A stretch of 64,000 bases of DNA from Variovorax sp. J22G73 (GTDB lineage: Bacteria > Pseudomonadota > Gammaproteobacteria > Burkholderiales > Burkholderiaceae_C). The translations under genes were made by a program, and so were the position numbers. The notes beneath the pieces were generated by a model. It saw only the letters and a program-made list of their open reading frames with translations. It was not told the origin of the DNA and searched no databases. The stretch is taken from contig NZ_JASZYK010000016.1 of assembly GCF_030317035.1 (NCBI RefSeq), forward strand, positions 92,255-156,254, written 5' to 3'. Shown here piece after piece: positions 34,145 to 42,610 of the stretch; within the stretch, counting starts at the first letter, position 1, and each line of letters opens with the position of its first letter.

Positions 34145-34337
34145 GGTTCTCTCCTTCGTGCGGTGGTTGAGTGGCAAGGACTGGCATGGTGCGGCGGAAC
34201 GCGGCGCCCCGGCGTAGGCCCATGCCGCATATGCCGTCCATGGCGCCCGTGCCACCTGTGCCACCTGTGCGGCCGCCGTGCCGCCTGCGCGACGCCCCGC
34301 AAGCAGAAGTTTTCACAATGTCGCAATAATCCCGCGC

Positions 34338-35123
34338 ATGGCATCCCCCTTCCTCGCGATCGACATCGGCAACACCCGCCTCAAATGGGCGCTCTACGAC
34401 GGGGCCCATCCGGGGGCCGCGCTGCAGGCGCAGGGGGCCGAATTCCTGGACCACATCGAGCGGCTGGCCGACGGCCCCTGGGCCGACCTGCCCGCGCCGG
34501 CGTCCATGCTGGGCTGCGTGGTGGCCGGCGACGCGGTGCGCCGGCGCGCCGAGGAACAGATCAACGAGCGCTTCGACTGCACCCCGCGCTGGGTGATGCC
34601 GAGCGCGGGCGAGGCCGGCATCGTCAACGGGTACGACCACCCCACGCGCCTGGGCGCCGACCGCTTCGTGGCCATGATCGGCGCGCGGCATCGCATGCTG
34701 GCCGAGCAAGCGGGCCGCGAAGCGCTGCCGATGGTGGTGGTGATGATCGGCACGGCGGTCACCGTCGAGGCCATCGACGCCGGCGGCAAGTTCCTGGGCG
34801 GGCTCATCCTGCCGGGCCACGGCATCATGCTGCGCGCGCTGGAGTCGGGCACGGCCGGGCTGCACGTACCCACCGGCGAGGTGCGCGAGTTTCCGACCAA
34901 CACCAGCGACGCGCTCACCAGCGGCGGCACCTACGCCATCGCGGGCGCGGTCGAGCGCATGGTGCAGCACGTGCGCTCGCACTGCGGCGCCGAGCCGGCC
35001 TGCTACATGACCGGTGGCGCGGGCTGGAAGATGGCGCCCGTGATGAACGGGCACTTCGAGCTGGTCGAGAGCCTGATCATGGACGGGCTGCTGGTCATCG
35101 CCCGCGAGCGGGCCGCCGCCTGA
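34338..35123 (+). CDS. coaX: type III pantothenate kinase
   Basis: A 261-residue kinase for the first step of coenzyme A synthesis. The ASKHA-fold phosphate loop AIDIGNTRLKWALYDG is at residues 7-22, DRFVAMIGARH near 110 holds the pantothenate-site residues, and GTAVTVEAIDAGGKFLGG near 138 is the second phosphate loop. Betaproteobacteria commonly rely on CoaX rather than CoaA. Start 34338 is the family start. Its end is 15 bp from the convergent serine hydrolase. Confidence 0.93.
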   Translation: MASPFLAIDIGNTRLKWALYDGAHPGAALQAQGAEFLDHIERLADGPWADLPAPASMLGCVVAGDAVRRRAEEQINERFDCTPRWVMPSAGEAGIVNGYDHPTRLGADRFVAMIGARHRMLAEQAGREALPMVVVMIGTAVTVEAIDAGGKFLGGLILPGHGIMLRALESGTAGLHVPTGEVREFPTNTSDALTSGGTYAIAGAVERMVQHVRSHCGAEPACYMTGGAGWKMAPVMNGHFELVESLIMDGLLVIARERAAA

Positions 35124-35138
35124 GCAGCCCTCTCGGGC

Positions 35139-36476
35139 TCAGGGCCGCATCAGCGCCTCGCCCAGCGCCTGGAACGCGGGCAGCGTGAGCGGGTCGTTGG
35201 CGCCGTTGGCCGCCACCGGGTGCGCCGCGTAGCGCACGATCACCATCTCGGCCTTCGGGTCGATGTAGATGCTCTGGCCGTGAATGCCGCGCGCCATGTA
35301 CGCGCCGTGCGGGTTGTGCGACACCCACCACATGTCGCGGTAGCTCCAGCCCTGCAGCAGCGGATAGCCGGCCTTCACGAACCTGGCCGGGTCGCCGCCG
35401 CGCTGGATGTCGTCGACCACTGCCTTCGCAATGGCCTGCTGCCCGTTGGTGGCGCGACCGCCGTTGCGCAGGGTTTCGCCGAAGCGCGCCAGGTCGCGCA
35501 GCACGGTGTTCAGGCCGCCGCCGCCCGACTCGGTGCCGATGCGGTCGACCATGAAGTAGGCGTCCTGCTCGGCGCCGATGCGCCGCCAGATCTTCTCGCT
35601 CAGCAGGTCCGCCAGAGACTGGTTGCTGGCGCGGCGCAGCACCCAGGCCAGCACCTCGGCGTTGACGGTCTTGTACGCGAAGGCATCGCCGTGCTCGCCT
35701 TCCTTCTTCAGCGTGACGAGGAACTCGTAGAACGACTTCGGGCCGGTGTAGTTCGGGCCCTGCGTGAGCATGCCGCCGGCGCGTGCGTAGTCCCAGATCT
35801 CGGCCTTCGGGTCGGCGTAGTTCTCGGAGTAGTGCACGCCCACGGTCATGTCCATCACCTGGCGCACGGTGGCGTCGCCGTACGCCGTGTCCTTCAGCTC
35901 GGGAATGTATTGGGTGACGAGCGCGGACGGGTCGAGCTTGCCCTCGTCCGCGAGGATGGCGGCCAGCGTGCCCACGAAGGACTTGGTGACCGACATCGCG
36001 ATGTGCGGGCGCTCGGGCGTGAGCGCGCCGAAGTACTTCTCGTAGACCACCTTGCCGCGGTGCATCACGAGGATGCCGTCGGTGTAGGTGCCCGAGATCA
36101 TCTGGGCGAAGTTCAGCGTCTGCTCGTTGCCCGTGCTGCCGAGCGGCTTGAACGTGACGGCCTCGATCTGCACCGGCGACGTGGCCGCGGGCAGCGGGCT
36201 CGCGGCGCCGCTGCCGCGCCACACGTTGGCCGTGGGCACGGTCTCGCGCACGTGCGAGAAGCTCCAGCGCGTGCGCGGAAACACGCCGCCGGCCGGGTTG
36301 TCGAAGGTGATGAGCTTGTCGGGCGGGGGCGGAAAGCCCTTCATCCAGCCCAGCGCGTCGACCGAGGTGGCCGCGGGGTCGGGCAGCGCGGCGGGCGCGG
36401 GCGTCTGGGCGGAAGTGGTGTTCACTGCGAGCAGGGTGAAAGCGGCGGCGAGCGCCGTGCGAATGAAAAATGCCAT
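35139..36476 (-). CDS. serine hydrolase, beta-lactamase/class C family
   Basis: A 445-residue exported protein with a signal peptide to about residue 23 (LAAAFTLLAVNTTSAQ). The catalytic SxxK is Ser-Val-Thr-Lys in HIAMSVTKSFVGTLAAILAD, and the downstream HYSENY probably supplies the Tyr. Proteins of this type include esterases and D-aminopeptidases; with no clear KTG box, beta-lactamase activity should not be assumed. It follows the enoyl-CoA hydratase gene by 20 bp, so an esterase role in the same degradative operon is possible. Confidence 0.82.
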   Translation of the reverse strand: MAFFIRTALAAAFTLLAVNTTSAQTPAPAALPDPAATSVDALGWMKGFPPPPDKLITFDNPAGGVFPRTRWSFSHVRETVPTANVWRGSGAASPLPAATSPVQIEAVTFKPLGSTGNEQTLNFAQMISGTYTDGILVMHRGKVVYEKYFGALTPERPHIAMSVTKSFVGTLAAILADEGKLDPSALVTQYIPELKDTAYGDATVRQVMDMTVGVHYSENYADPKAEIWDYARAGGMLTQGPNYTGPKSFYEFLVTLKKEGEHGDAFAYKTVNAEVLAWVLRRASNQSLADLLSEKIWRRIGAEQDAYFMVDRIGTESGGGGLNTVLRDLARFGETLRNGGRATNGQQAIAKAVVDDIQRGGDPARFVKAGYPLLQGWSYRDMWWVSHNPHGAYMARGIHGQSIYIDPKAEMVIVRYAAHPVAANGANDPLTLPAFQALGEALMRP

Positions 36477-36496
36477 GGCTGTGGGTGCAAGGCTGT

Positions 36497-37312
36497 TCAA
36501 CGGCCGCTGAAGCGCGCGGGACGGCGTTCGACGAAAGAGCGCACGCCCTCGGCGGCGTCTTCGCTGTTCGACAGGCGCTTCTGCGTCTCGATGAACTCGC
36601 TCACGGCCGCCAGCGGCCCGTGCTCGATGGCCTTCAGCACATTGAGCCGCGTGGCCACCACCGCCAGCGGGGCCTGCGCCGCGATGCGCTGCGCGATGGC
36701 CAGCGCCGCGTCGAGTTCCTGGCCGGCGGGCACCACCTTCTGCACGAAGTTCAGGCGGTAGGCCTCGGCGCTGTCGAACTCGTCGGCCGTGAGCAGGTGC
36801 AGCATCGCGTTGCCCAGGCCGGCGCGCTCGGCCATGCGCAGCGTGGCGCCGCCCGTGGCCATGATGCCGCGCTGCACTTCCATCTGCGAGAAGCGGCAGT
36901 TGTCGGCCGCCACCACGATGTCGGCGCCCAGCATCAGCTCGATGCCCACGGTGAAGCAGATGCCCTTCACCGCCGCCACCATCGGCTTGGTGCGGCGGCG
37001 GTAGCCTTCCAGGCCGAAGTCGTGCGGCTCCACCAGCCCTTGCGGAATGGCCTTTTCGCCGCGCTTCATGTACTCGGCCACCGCCGGCAGGTCGAGCCCG
37101 GCCGTGAAGTGGTCGCCGAAGGCATGCAGCACGCCCACGCGCAGGTTCGGGTCGTCGTCCAGCCGGGTGTAGGCCTCGGCCAGCTGCTTGAACATGGGCG
37201 GCGTCCAGCCGTTGCGCTTGGCCGGGCGGTTGATGCCGATGAGCAGCACGTGGTCGAGCACCTGGGTGTCGATGCAGCCTTCGGTGGGGGGCGAGGTGGG
37301 GGTGGCGGTCAT
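36497..37312 (-). CDS. enoyl-CoA hydratase/isomerase family protein
   Basis: A 271-residue crotonase-fold protein. The oxyanion-hole region is GDHFTAGLDLPAVAEYM (about residues 66-82) and KPMVAAVKGICFTVGIELML near 109-128. FSQMEVQRGIMATGGATLRM near 143-162 holds one of the two usual acidic positions, and the second Glu of true hydratases is not obvious. It may therefore be a related crotonase. It lies 39 bp downstream of the 3-hydroxybutyryl-CoA dehydrogenase gene, matching successive steps of beta-oxidation. Confidence 0.88.
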   Translation of the reverse strand: MTATPTSPPTEGCIDTQVLDHVLLIGINRPAKRNGWTPPMFKQLAEAYTRLDDDPNLRVGVLHAFGDHFTAGLDLPAVAEYMKRGEKAIPQGLVEPHDFGLEGYRRRTKPMVAAVKGICFTVGIELMLGADIVVAADNCRFSQMEVQRGIMATGGATLRMAERAGLGNAMLHLLTADEFDSAEAYRLNFVQKVVPAGQELDAALAIAQRIAAQAPLAVVATRLNVLKAIEHGPLAAVSEFIETQKRLSNSEDAAEGVRSFVERRPARFSGR

Positions 37313-37351
37313 GTGCGTTTGTCTCCGGTTGTTCTTGTTGAAGCGCGGTAT

Positions 37352-38200
37352 TTAGTAGGCGTACACGCCGCGGCCGGTCTTGCGGCCCAGCTGGCCGGCG
37401 GCGACCATTTCCTTCAGCAGCGGGCAGGGGCGGTACTTGGAGTCGCCGAACTGCTCGAGGTACACCTCCATCACCGCCAGGCACACGTCCAGGCCGATCA
37501 TGTCGGCCAGCGCCAGCGGGCCGATGGGCTGGTTGCAGCCCAGCTTCATGCCCGCGTCGATGTCTTCCGCCGTGGCGATGCCCTCGGACAGCACGAAGAA
37601 GGCCTCGTTGATCATCGGCACCAGGATGCGGTTGACCACGAAGCCCGGCGCGTTCTTCACCGTGATGGGCGACTTGCCCAGGCGCTCGGCCAGTTCCTTC
37701 ACCGCGTCGTGCGTGGCGTCGCTGGTGAGGTAGCCGCGAATCAGCTCCACCAGCGCCATCATCGGCACCGGGTTGAAGAAGTGCATGCCGATGAAGCGGT
37801 CGGCGCGCGAGGTGGCCGCGGCCAGTTGCGTGATGGAGATCGACGAGGTGTTCGACGCGATGATCACCTCGGGCGCCAGCAGGTCGTCGACCTGCTTGAG
37901 GATCTTCAGCTTGAGCGCATGGTTCTCGGTGGCCGCCTCGATGACCAGCTGCGCGCTCTTCAGGTCTTCGTAGTTGGTGGAGCCCTGGATGAGCGCCAGC
38001 GCGGCGGTCTTCTGCTCGGCGGTGAGCTTTTCTTTCTTGATCAGGCGGTCGAGGCTGCCCGACACGGTGGCCAGGCCCTTGTCGACCGCCGCCTGGGCGA
38101 TGTCCACCATCACCACCTTCACGCCGGCCACCGCGCAGGCCTGCGCGATGCCGTTGCCCATTGTTCCGGCGCCGATGATGCCGACAGTCTGGATGGCCAT
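37352..38200 (-). CDS. 3-hydroxybutyryl-CoA dehydrogenase
   Basis: A 282-residue NAD-dependent enzyme with exactly the usual length. The Rossmann loop GIIGAGTMGNGIAQAC is at residues 7-22, the catalytic His in HFFNPVPMMALVELIRG near 139, and the signature KNAPGFVVNRILVPMINEAFF (20-residue limit: it begins KNAPGFV) near 185. It oxidises 3-hydroxyacyl-CoA to 3-oxoacyl-CoA. It is the first gene of a three-gene operon with the enoyl-CoA hydratase and serine hydrolase, divergent from purT. Confidence 0.93.
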   Translation of the reverse strand: MAIQTVGIIGAGTMGNGIAQACAVAGVKVVMVDIAQAAVDKGLATVSGSLDRLIKKEKLTAEQKTAALALIQGSTNYEDLKSAQLVIEAATENHALKLKILKQVDDLLAPEVIIASNTSSISITQLAAATSRADRFIGMHFFNPVPMMALVELIRGYLTSDATHDAVKELAERLGKSPITVKNAPGFVVNRILVPMINEAFFVLSEGIATAEDIDAGMKLGCNQPIGPLALADMIGLDVCLAVMEVYLEQFGDSKYRPCPLLKEMVAAGQLGRKTGRGVYAY

Positions 38201-38387
38201 GAGAAAACTCCTTGGAAAAACAAAAGAAAGGGAAAAAAGGGGAGCGCTCGCGGCCGGTGCCGCGGCAGGCCGTCGATTGTGAATCAGCCCCACGGCCGCG
38301 CCGTTGCCGCGTGTGACACACCCGGCGCGCGGGTGGCTTACAGTCCTGCGGTTGCGTTTTTCCCGTCTTTCTTTTCGACTCTCGACC

Positions 38388-39590
38388 ATGACCACCCTCG
38401 GCACCCCCCTTTCCCCCTCCGCCACCCGCGTGATGCTGCTCGGCTCCGGTGAACTCGGCAAGGAGGTGCTGATCGCCCTGCAGCGCCTCGGCGTCGAGAC
38501 CATTGCGGTCGACCGTTACGAGAACGCCCCCGGCCAGCAGGTGGCCCACCACGCGCGCACCATCACCATGAGCGACCCGGCGCAGCTCAAGGCGCTGATC
38601 GAGGCCGAGAAGCCCACGCTGGTGGTGCCCGAGATCGAGGCCATCGCCACGCCCATGCTGCAGCAGCTGGAAGACGCCGGCGTGGTGCGCGTGATTCCCA
38701 CCGCCCGCGCCGCCCGCCTCACGATGGACCGCGAAGGCATCCGCCGCCTGGCCGCCGAGACGCTGGGCGTGCCCACCAGCCCGTACAAGTTCTGCGATTC
38801 GCTGGCCGAGCTGCAGGCGGCCATCGACGAAGGTATTGGTTATCCCTGCATCGTCAAGCCCGTGATGAGCAGCTCCGGCAAGGGCCAGAGCAAGATCGAC
38901 GGCCCCGCCGACGTGCAGAAGGCCTGGGACTACGCCATGGCCGGCGGCCGCGTGAGCCACGGCCGCGTGATCGTCGAGGGCTTCATCGACTTCGACTACG
39001 AGATCACGCTGCTGACCGTGCGCGCCAAGGGCACGGCCGGCGCGGTGGAAACGAAGTTCTGCGACCCCATCGGCCATGTGCAGGTGAGCGGCGACTACGT
39101 GGAAAGCTGGCAGCCGCACCCCATGGCGCCCGCCGCGCTGCAGAAGGCGCAGCAGATCGCGCAGGCCGTCACGGCCGACCTGGGCGGGCAGGGCCTGTTC
39201 GGCGTGGAGCTGTTCGTGAAGGGCGACGAGGTGTGGTTCAGCGAGGTCAGCCCGCGCCCGCACGACACCGGCATGGTCACCATGGCCACGCAGTGGCAGA
39301 ACGAGTTCGAGCTGCATGCGCGCGCCATCCTCGGCCTGCCGGTGGACACCTCGCTGAAGAGCCCGGGCGCCAGCGCGGTGATCTACGGCGGCGTGGACGC
39401 CACCGGCATCGCGTTCGACGGCGTGGCCGAGGCGCTGCAGGTGCCGGGCAGCGACATCCGCCTGTTCGGCAAGCCCGAGAGCTTCGTCAAGCGCCGCATG
39501 GGCGTGGCGCTGGTGCACGCGGCCGATACCGACACGGCGCGCAAGTTGGCCAAGGAAGCCGCCTCGCGCGTGAAGCCACGCACGGCTTGA
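38388..39590 (+). CDS. purT: formate-dependent phosphoribosylglycinamide formyltransferase
   Basis: A 400-residue ATP-grasp enzyme that formylates GAR with formate and ATP in purine synthesis, an alternative to folate-dependent PurN. The N-terminal MLLGSGELGKEVLIALQRLG (residues 16-35) and VPEIEAIAT bind GAR; KPVMSSSGKGQSKIDG near 156 is the ATP-grasp loop; EVSPRPHDTGMVTMATQ near 285 is the metal-binding end. Length matches the E. coli enzyme. Start 38388 was chosen from the family pattern. Confidence 0.95.
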   Translation: MTTLGTPLSPSATRVMLLGSGELGKEVLIALQRLGVETIAVDRYENAPGQQVAHHARTITMSDPAQLKALIEAEKPTLVVPEIEAIATPMLQQLEDAGVVRVIPTARAARLTMDREGIRRLAAETLGVPTSPYKFCDSLAELQAAIDEGIGYPCIVKPVMSSSGKGQSKIDGPADVQKAWDYAMAGGRVSHGRVIVEGFIDFDYEITLLTVRAKGTAGAVETKFCDPIGHVQVSGDYVESWQPHPMAPAALQKAQQIAQAVTADLGGQGLFGVELFVKGDEVWFSEVSPRPHDTGMVTMATQWQNEFELHARAILGLPVDTSLKSPGASAVIYGGVDATGIAFDGVAEALQVPGSDIRLFGKPESFVKRRMGVALVHAADTDTARKLAKEAASRVKPRTA

Positions 39591-39740
39591 CCTGTATGGG
39601 GCACAGACCGCATCTGCGTGATTGCGCCCTGAAAGCGTCTTGAAGGCGCCATAGCCAGTTTCCGCAAGCCGCGCCTTCACGACGCGGGCATGGTGCGGGA
39701 AGATCGAGGGACACCCACTCTCGACCCTCCCGGAGACACC

Positions 39741-40682
39741 ATGCTGCACCCCCAGGCGCGCGCCTTGCTCGACTTCATCGAGGCGCGCGGCATTCCGCCG
39801 ACCCACACCCTCTCGCCCGCCGACGCGCGCGCCTTCTACCGCGAGCGCCGCACCGCCACGCAACCGCTGCCCGCCGAAGTGGCCGAGGTGCGCGACCTGG
39901 CGGCCGACGGTCCGCACGGGCCCATTCCGGTCCGGCTCTACAGGCCGCTCGGTTCGGGCGCCGGCCCGCTGCCGGTGCTCGTGTACTACCACGGGGGCGG
40001 CTGGGTCATCGGCGACCTCGACACGCACGACGTGCTGTGCCGCGAACTGGCCAACGGCGCGGGCTGCGCCGTGGTGGCGGTCGACTACCGCATGGGGCCC
40101 GAGCACCGCTTTCCCGCCGCGGTGGACGACGTGCTCGCCGCCACCCGCTGGGTGCGCCGCGAAGCCGCCACGCTCGGGCTCGACGCGGGCCGCATGGCCG
40201 TGGGCGGCGACAGCGCGGGCGGCAACCTCGCGGCCGTGGCGGCCATTGCCGCGCGCGATGCCGGCGACCTGCCGCTCGTGTACCAGCTGCTCATCTATCC
40301 GGCCACCGACATGCGCCGCGGCCATCCGTCGCACCAGGCGAACGGGCAGGGCTACCTGCTGACCAGCGACACGATGAAGTACTTCCACGACCACTACATC
40401 ACCGACCCCGCGCACGACCTCGACTGGCGCGCCTCGCCGCTGCTGCACACCGACCTGTCGGCGCTGCCGCCGGCGCTGGTCGTCACCGCCGGCTACGACC
40501 CGCTGCGCGATGAGGGCGCCGCGTATGCGCAGGCGCTCACCGCCGCCGGCAACCACGCCGCGTACGTGTGCTTCGAGCGCCAGATCCATGGCTTCATCAC
40601 CATGGGCAAGATGCTCGACGAGGCCAACACCGCGGTCGCGCTGTGCGCGTCGGAGCTGCGCCGCGCGTTCGCGCAGGCCTAG
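39741..40682 (+). CDS. alpha/beta hydrolase, hormone-sensitive-lipase family esterase
   Basis: A 313-residue cytoplasmic esterase. The HSL oxyanion motif HGGGW is in LVYYHGGGWVIGDLDTHD near residue 81, the nucleophile Ser in VGGDSAGGNLAAV near 155, the Asp in VTAGYDPLRDEGAAYA near 253, and the His in QIHGFITMG near 283, giving a complete triad. Start 39741 follows GGAGA by 6 bases. It is upstream of the AraC-type gene by 109 bp, same strand. The natural ester is unknown. Confidence 0.9.
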   Translation: MLHPQARALLDFIEARGIPPTHTLSPADARAFYRERRTATQPLPAEVAEVRDLAADGPHGPIPVRLYRPLGSGAGPLPVLVYYHGGGWVIGDLDTHDVLCRELANGAGCAVVAVDYRMGPEHRFPAAVDDVLAATRWVRREAATLGLDAGRMAVGGDSAGGNLAAVAAIAARDAGDLPLVYQLLIYPATDMRRGHPSHQANGQGYLLTSDTMKYFHDHYITDPAHDLDWRASPLLHTDLSALPPALVVTAGYDPLRDEGAAYAQALTAAGNHAAYVCFERQIHGFITMGKMLDEANTAVALCASELRRAFAQA

Positions 40683-40791
40683 GGAAAGTCCCCGCGCAAA
40701 TCGCCATCGCGCGAGCGGTTCGCGCCGCTACGATCCAGCCAACCCAGACGCCACCGCAGAGTGGCAACCCATCGATTGCAGGAGACAAACC

Positions 40792-41622
40792 ATGCAGCGA
40801 ACGAGGACGACGCCACCCGAGCGTGGCGCCGCAAGGCAGGGCGAACGCCTGATGTGGCTCACGCCGCACCGCGTGTTCTATGCCGGCCTGCTCGGCGCGG
40901 CGGCCGAGCGCACGATGGGCGGCCACGGCGTGTGCGTGTCGCCCGCCGGCGCGCCGCCCAACCGCATCCGCATCGGCGGCGGCGCCTGGCAGACGGGCGA
41001 GCTCATCGTGGTGCCGCCGCACGTGCCGCACCAGGTCGAGAGCGCGCACCCGCTCATCTTCAGCCTGCTGATCGAGTCGGAGTCGGTCGACCCGGCGCGC
41101 ATGCCAGCCTTCTTGCAGCACTGCGGCCCGGTGGAGGCGCCGGCCTTCGTGCAGCGCGTGCGCGACGCCCATGCCCACCTGCTGGCGGCCTCGGGCCGCG
41201 GCACCGACTTCGAGGGCTTCGACTTCGACCACCTGTTCTTCGGCGAGGCGCTTGCGCCGCGCGCGCTCGACGCGCGCATCCGCAAGGTGGCCGACGCCAT
41301 CAACGCCGACCCGGCCGCGCCCATGTCGGCCGAAGACTGCGCGGCCTCGGTGCACCTGTCGTTCTCGCGCTTCCTGCACCTGTTCAAGCAGGAGACGGGC
41401 ATGGCCTTCAGGGCATTTCGCGCATGGAAGCGCGCGCGCAGCCTGCTGCGCTACGTGCGCCAGGACAGCACGCTGACCGACATCGCGCTGGACACCGGCT
41501 ACCCCGACTCCACGCACTTCAGCCATTCGATTCGCCAGGTGTACGGCCTGAAACCCAGCGACATCCTGGCCGGCTCGCGGCGCCTCGCGCTGCACGACGC
41601 GGCCGGCGGCTTGCGGCACTGA
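40792..41622 (+). CDS. AraC family transcriptional regulator
   Basis: A 276-residue regulator with an N-terminal cupin-like effector domain (GELIVVPPHVPHQVESAHP near residue 70) and a C-terminal double helix-turn-helix from about 170. The latter includes EDCAASVHLSFSRFLHLFKQ and IALDTGYPDSTHFSHSIRQV. An AGGAGA precedes the ATG by 7 bases. It lies 19 bp ahead of the Liv-type importer on the same strand, so it probably activates that operon and may be cotranscribed with it. Confidence 0.9.
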   Translation: MQRTRTTPPERGAARQGERLMWLTPHRVFYAGLLGAAAERTMGGHGVCVSPAGAPPNRIRIGGGAWQTGELIVVPPHVPHQVESAHPLIFSLLIESESVDPARMPAFLQHCGPVEAPAFVQRVRDAHAHLLAASGRGTDFEGFDFDHLFFGEALAPRALDARIRKVADAINADPAAPMSAEDCAASVHLSFSRFLHLFKQETGMAFRAFRAWKRARSLLRYVRQDSTLTDIALDTGYPDSTHFSHSIRQVYGLKPSDILAGSRRLALHDAAGGLRH

Positions 41623-41641
41623 GCGCGACACGAAGGACCCC

Positions 41642-42517
41642 ATGCAGATCCTTCAACTCCTGCTCTCGGGCATTGCGCAAGGTTGTATCTACGGGCTCAT
41701 CGCGCTGGGCTTCGTGCTCATCTACAAGGCCACCGAAACGGTGAGCTTCGCGCAGGGCGACCTGATGATGCTCGGCGCCTTCGGCGCGTTCGCCGGCATG
41801 TCGCTGTTCGGCCTGCCGTTCTGGCTCGCGGCCGTGCTGGCCATCGTGGCCATGGCGGCCTTCGGCGTGCTGCTGGAGCTGGTGGTGATCCGCCCGATAT
41901 TGGGCCAGCCGCAGTTCTCCATCGTCATGCTCACCATCGGCATCGCCTACGTGGCGCGCGGGCTCATCACGATGGTGCCGGGCATCGGCACCGAGACGCA
42001 CACGCTGGCCGTGCCCTACAAGGACCAGATCTGGAAGCTGGGCGAGCTGGTGGTCAACCTGGAGCAGCTGGCCATCATCGTGGCCACCGCCGTGCTGTGC
42101 GGCCTGCTGTTCGCGATGTTCCGCTACAGCAAGCTGGGCATCGCGATGCAGGCGTCGTCGCAGAACCAGCTGGCCGCGTACTACATGGGCATTCCGGTGA
42201 AGCGGCTCAACGGGCTGGTGTGGGGCCTGGCCGCCGCGGTGGCTGCCATTGCCGGCATGCTGCTGGCGCCCATCACCTTCGTGCACGCGAACATGGGCTT
42301 CATCGGGCTGAAGGCGTTTCCGGCGGCGGTGGTGGGCGGCTTCGGCAGCCTGCCGGGCGCCATCGTGGGCGGGCTGGTGATCGGCATCGTCGAGTCGTTC
42401 GCGGGCTTCTACCTGCCCGACGGGTTCAAGGACACGGCGCCGTACATCGTGGTGCTGCTGATGCTCATGGTGAAGCCGAACGGCCTGTTCGGCGAAAAGC
42501 TGCGCAAGAAGGTCTAG
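41642..42517 (+). CDS. livH: branched-chain amino acid type ABC transporter permease, LivH family
   Basis: A 291-residue membrane protein with about eight hydrophobic segments. The opening LSGIAQGCIYGLIALGFVLI and KATETVSFAQGDLMMLGAF are hallmarks of LivH, and the C-terminal GGFGSLPGAIVGGLVIGIVE is the coupling and export-like end. First subunit of the importer; partner LivM is 93 bp downstream, across a repeat-like inverted element. The substrate may be an aromatic or fatty carboxylate rather than an amino acid, given the CoA ligase in the operon. Confidence 0.92.
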   Translation: MQILQLLLSGIAQGCIYGLIALGFVLIYKATETVSFAQGDLMMLGAFGAFAGMSLFGLPFWLAAVLAIVAMAAFGVLLELVVIRPILGQPQFSIVMLTIGIAYVARGLITMVPGIGTETHTLAVPYKDQIWKLGELVVNLEQLAIIVATAVLCGLLFAMFRYSKLGIAMQASSQNQLAAYYMGIPVKRLNGLVWGLAAAVAAIAGMLLAPITFVHANMGFIGLKAFPAAVVGGFGSLPGAIVGGLVIGIVESFAGFYLPDGFKDTAPYIVVLLMLMVKPNGLFGEKLRKKV

Positions 42518-42523
42518 AACACA

Positions 42524-42575
42524 TGCGCCCCCACGCTCGTCACTTCGTGTACTCGCTGCCCACCGAGGGGGCGCA
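42524..42575. repeat. REP-like inverted repeat between livH and livM
   Basis: TGCGCCCCC at 42524-42532 and GGGGGCGCA at 42567-42575 are perfect 9-bp arms around 34 bases that include CACGCTCGTCACTTCG and CTCGCTGCC. From memory this format (C-run, a CTTCG-containing middle, G-run) resembles a dispersed intergenic element of Comamonadaceae genomes. The full 93-bp gap holds no gene. Confidence 0.6.
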
Positions 42576-42610
42576 GCTCCGCCTCGAGCCGGCCCGGCCG
42601 CGGACCTGAT

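Noticed and set aside
35139..36476. Calling the SxxK protein a beta-lactamase resistance gene
   Set aside because: It lacks a clear KTG box and lies in an acyl-CoA operon. Family membership does not imply antibiotic hydrolysis.
35139..40589. A single open frame of more than 1800 codons on the minus strand
   Set aside because: Only its first 446 codons from the left (35139-36476) encode a recognisable protein with a signal peptide. The rest is antisense or out of frame to hbd, purT, the enoyl-CoA hydratase and an esterase and is an effect of high GC.
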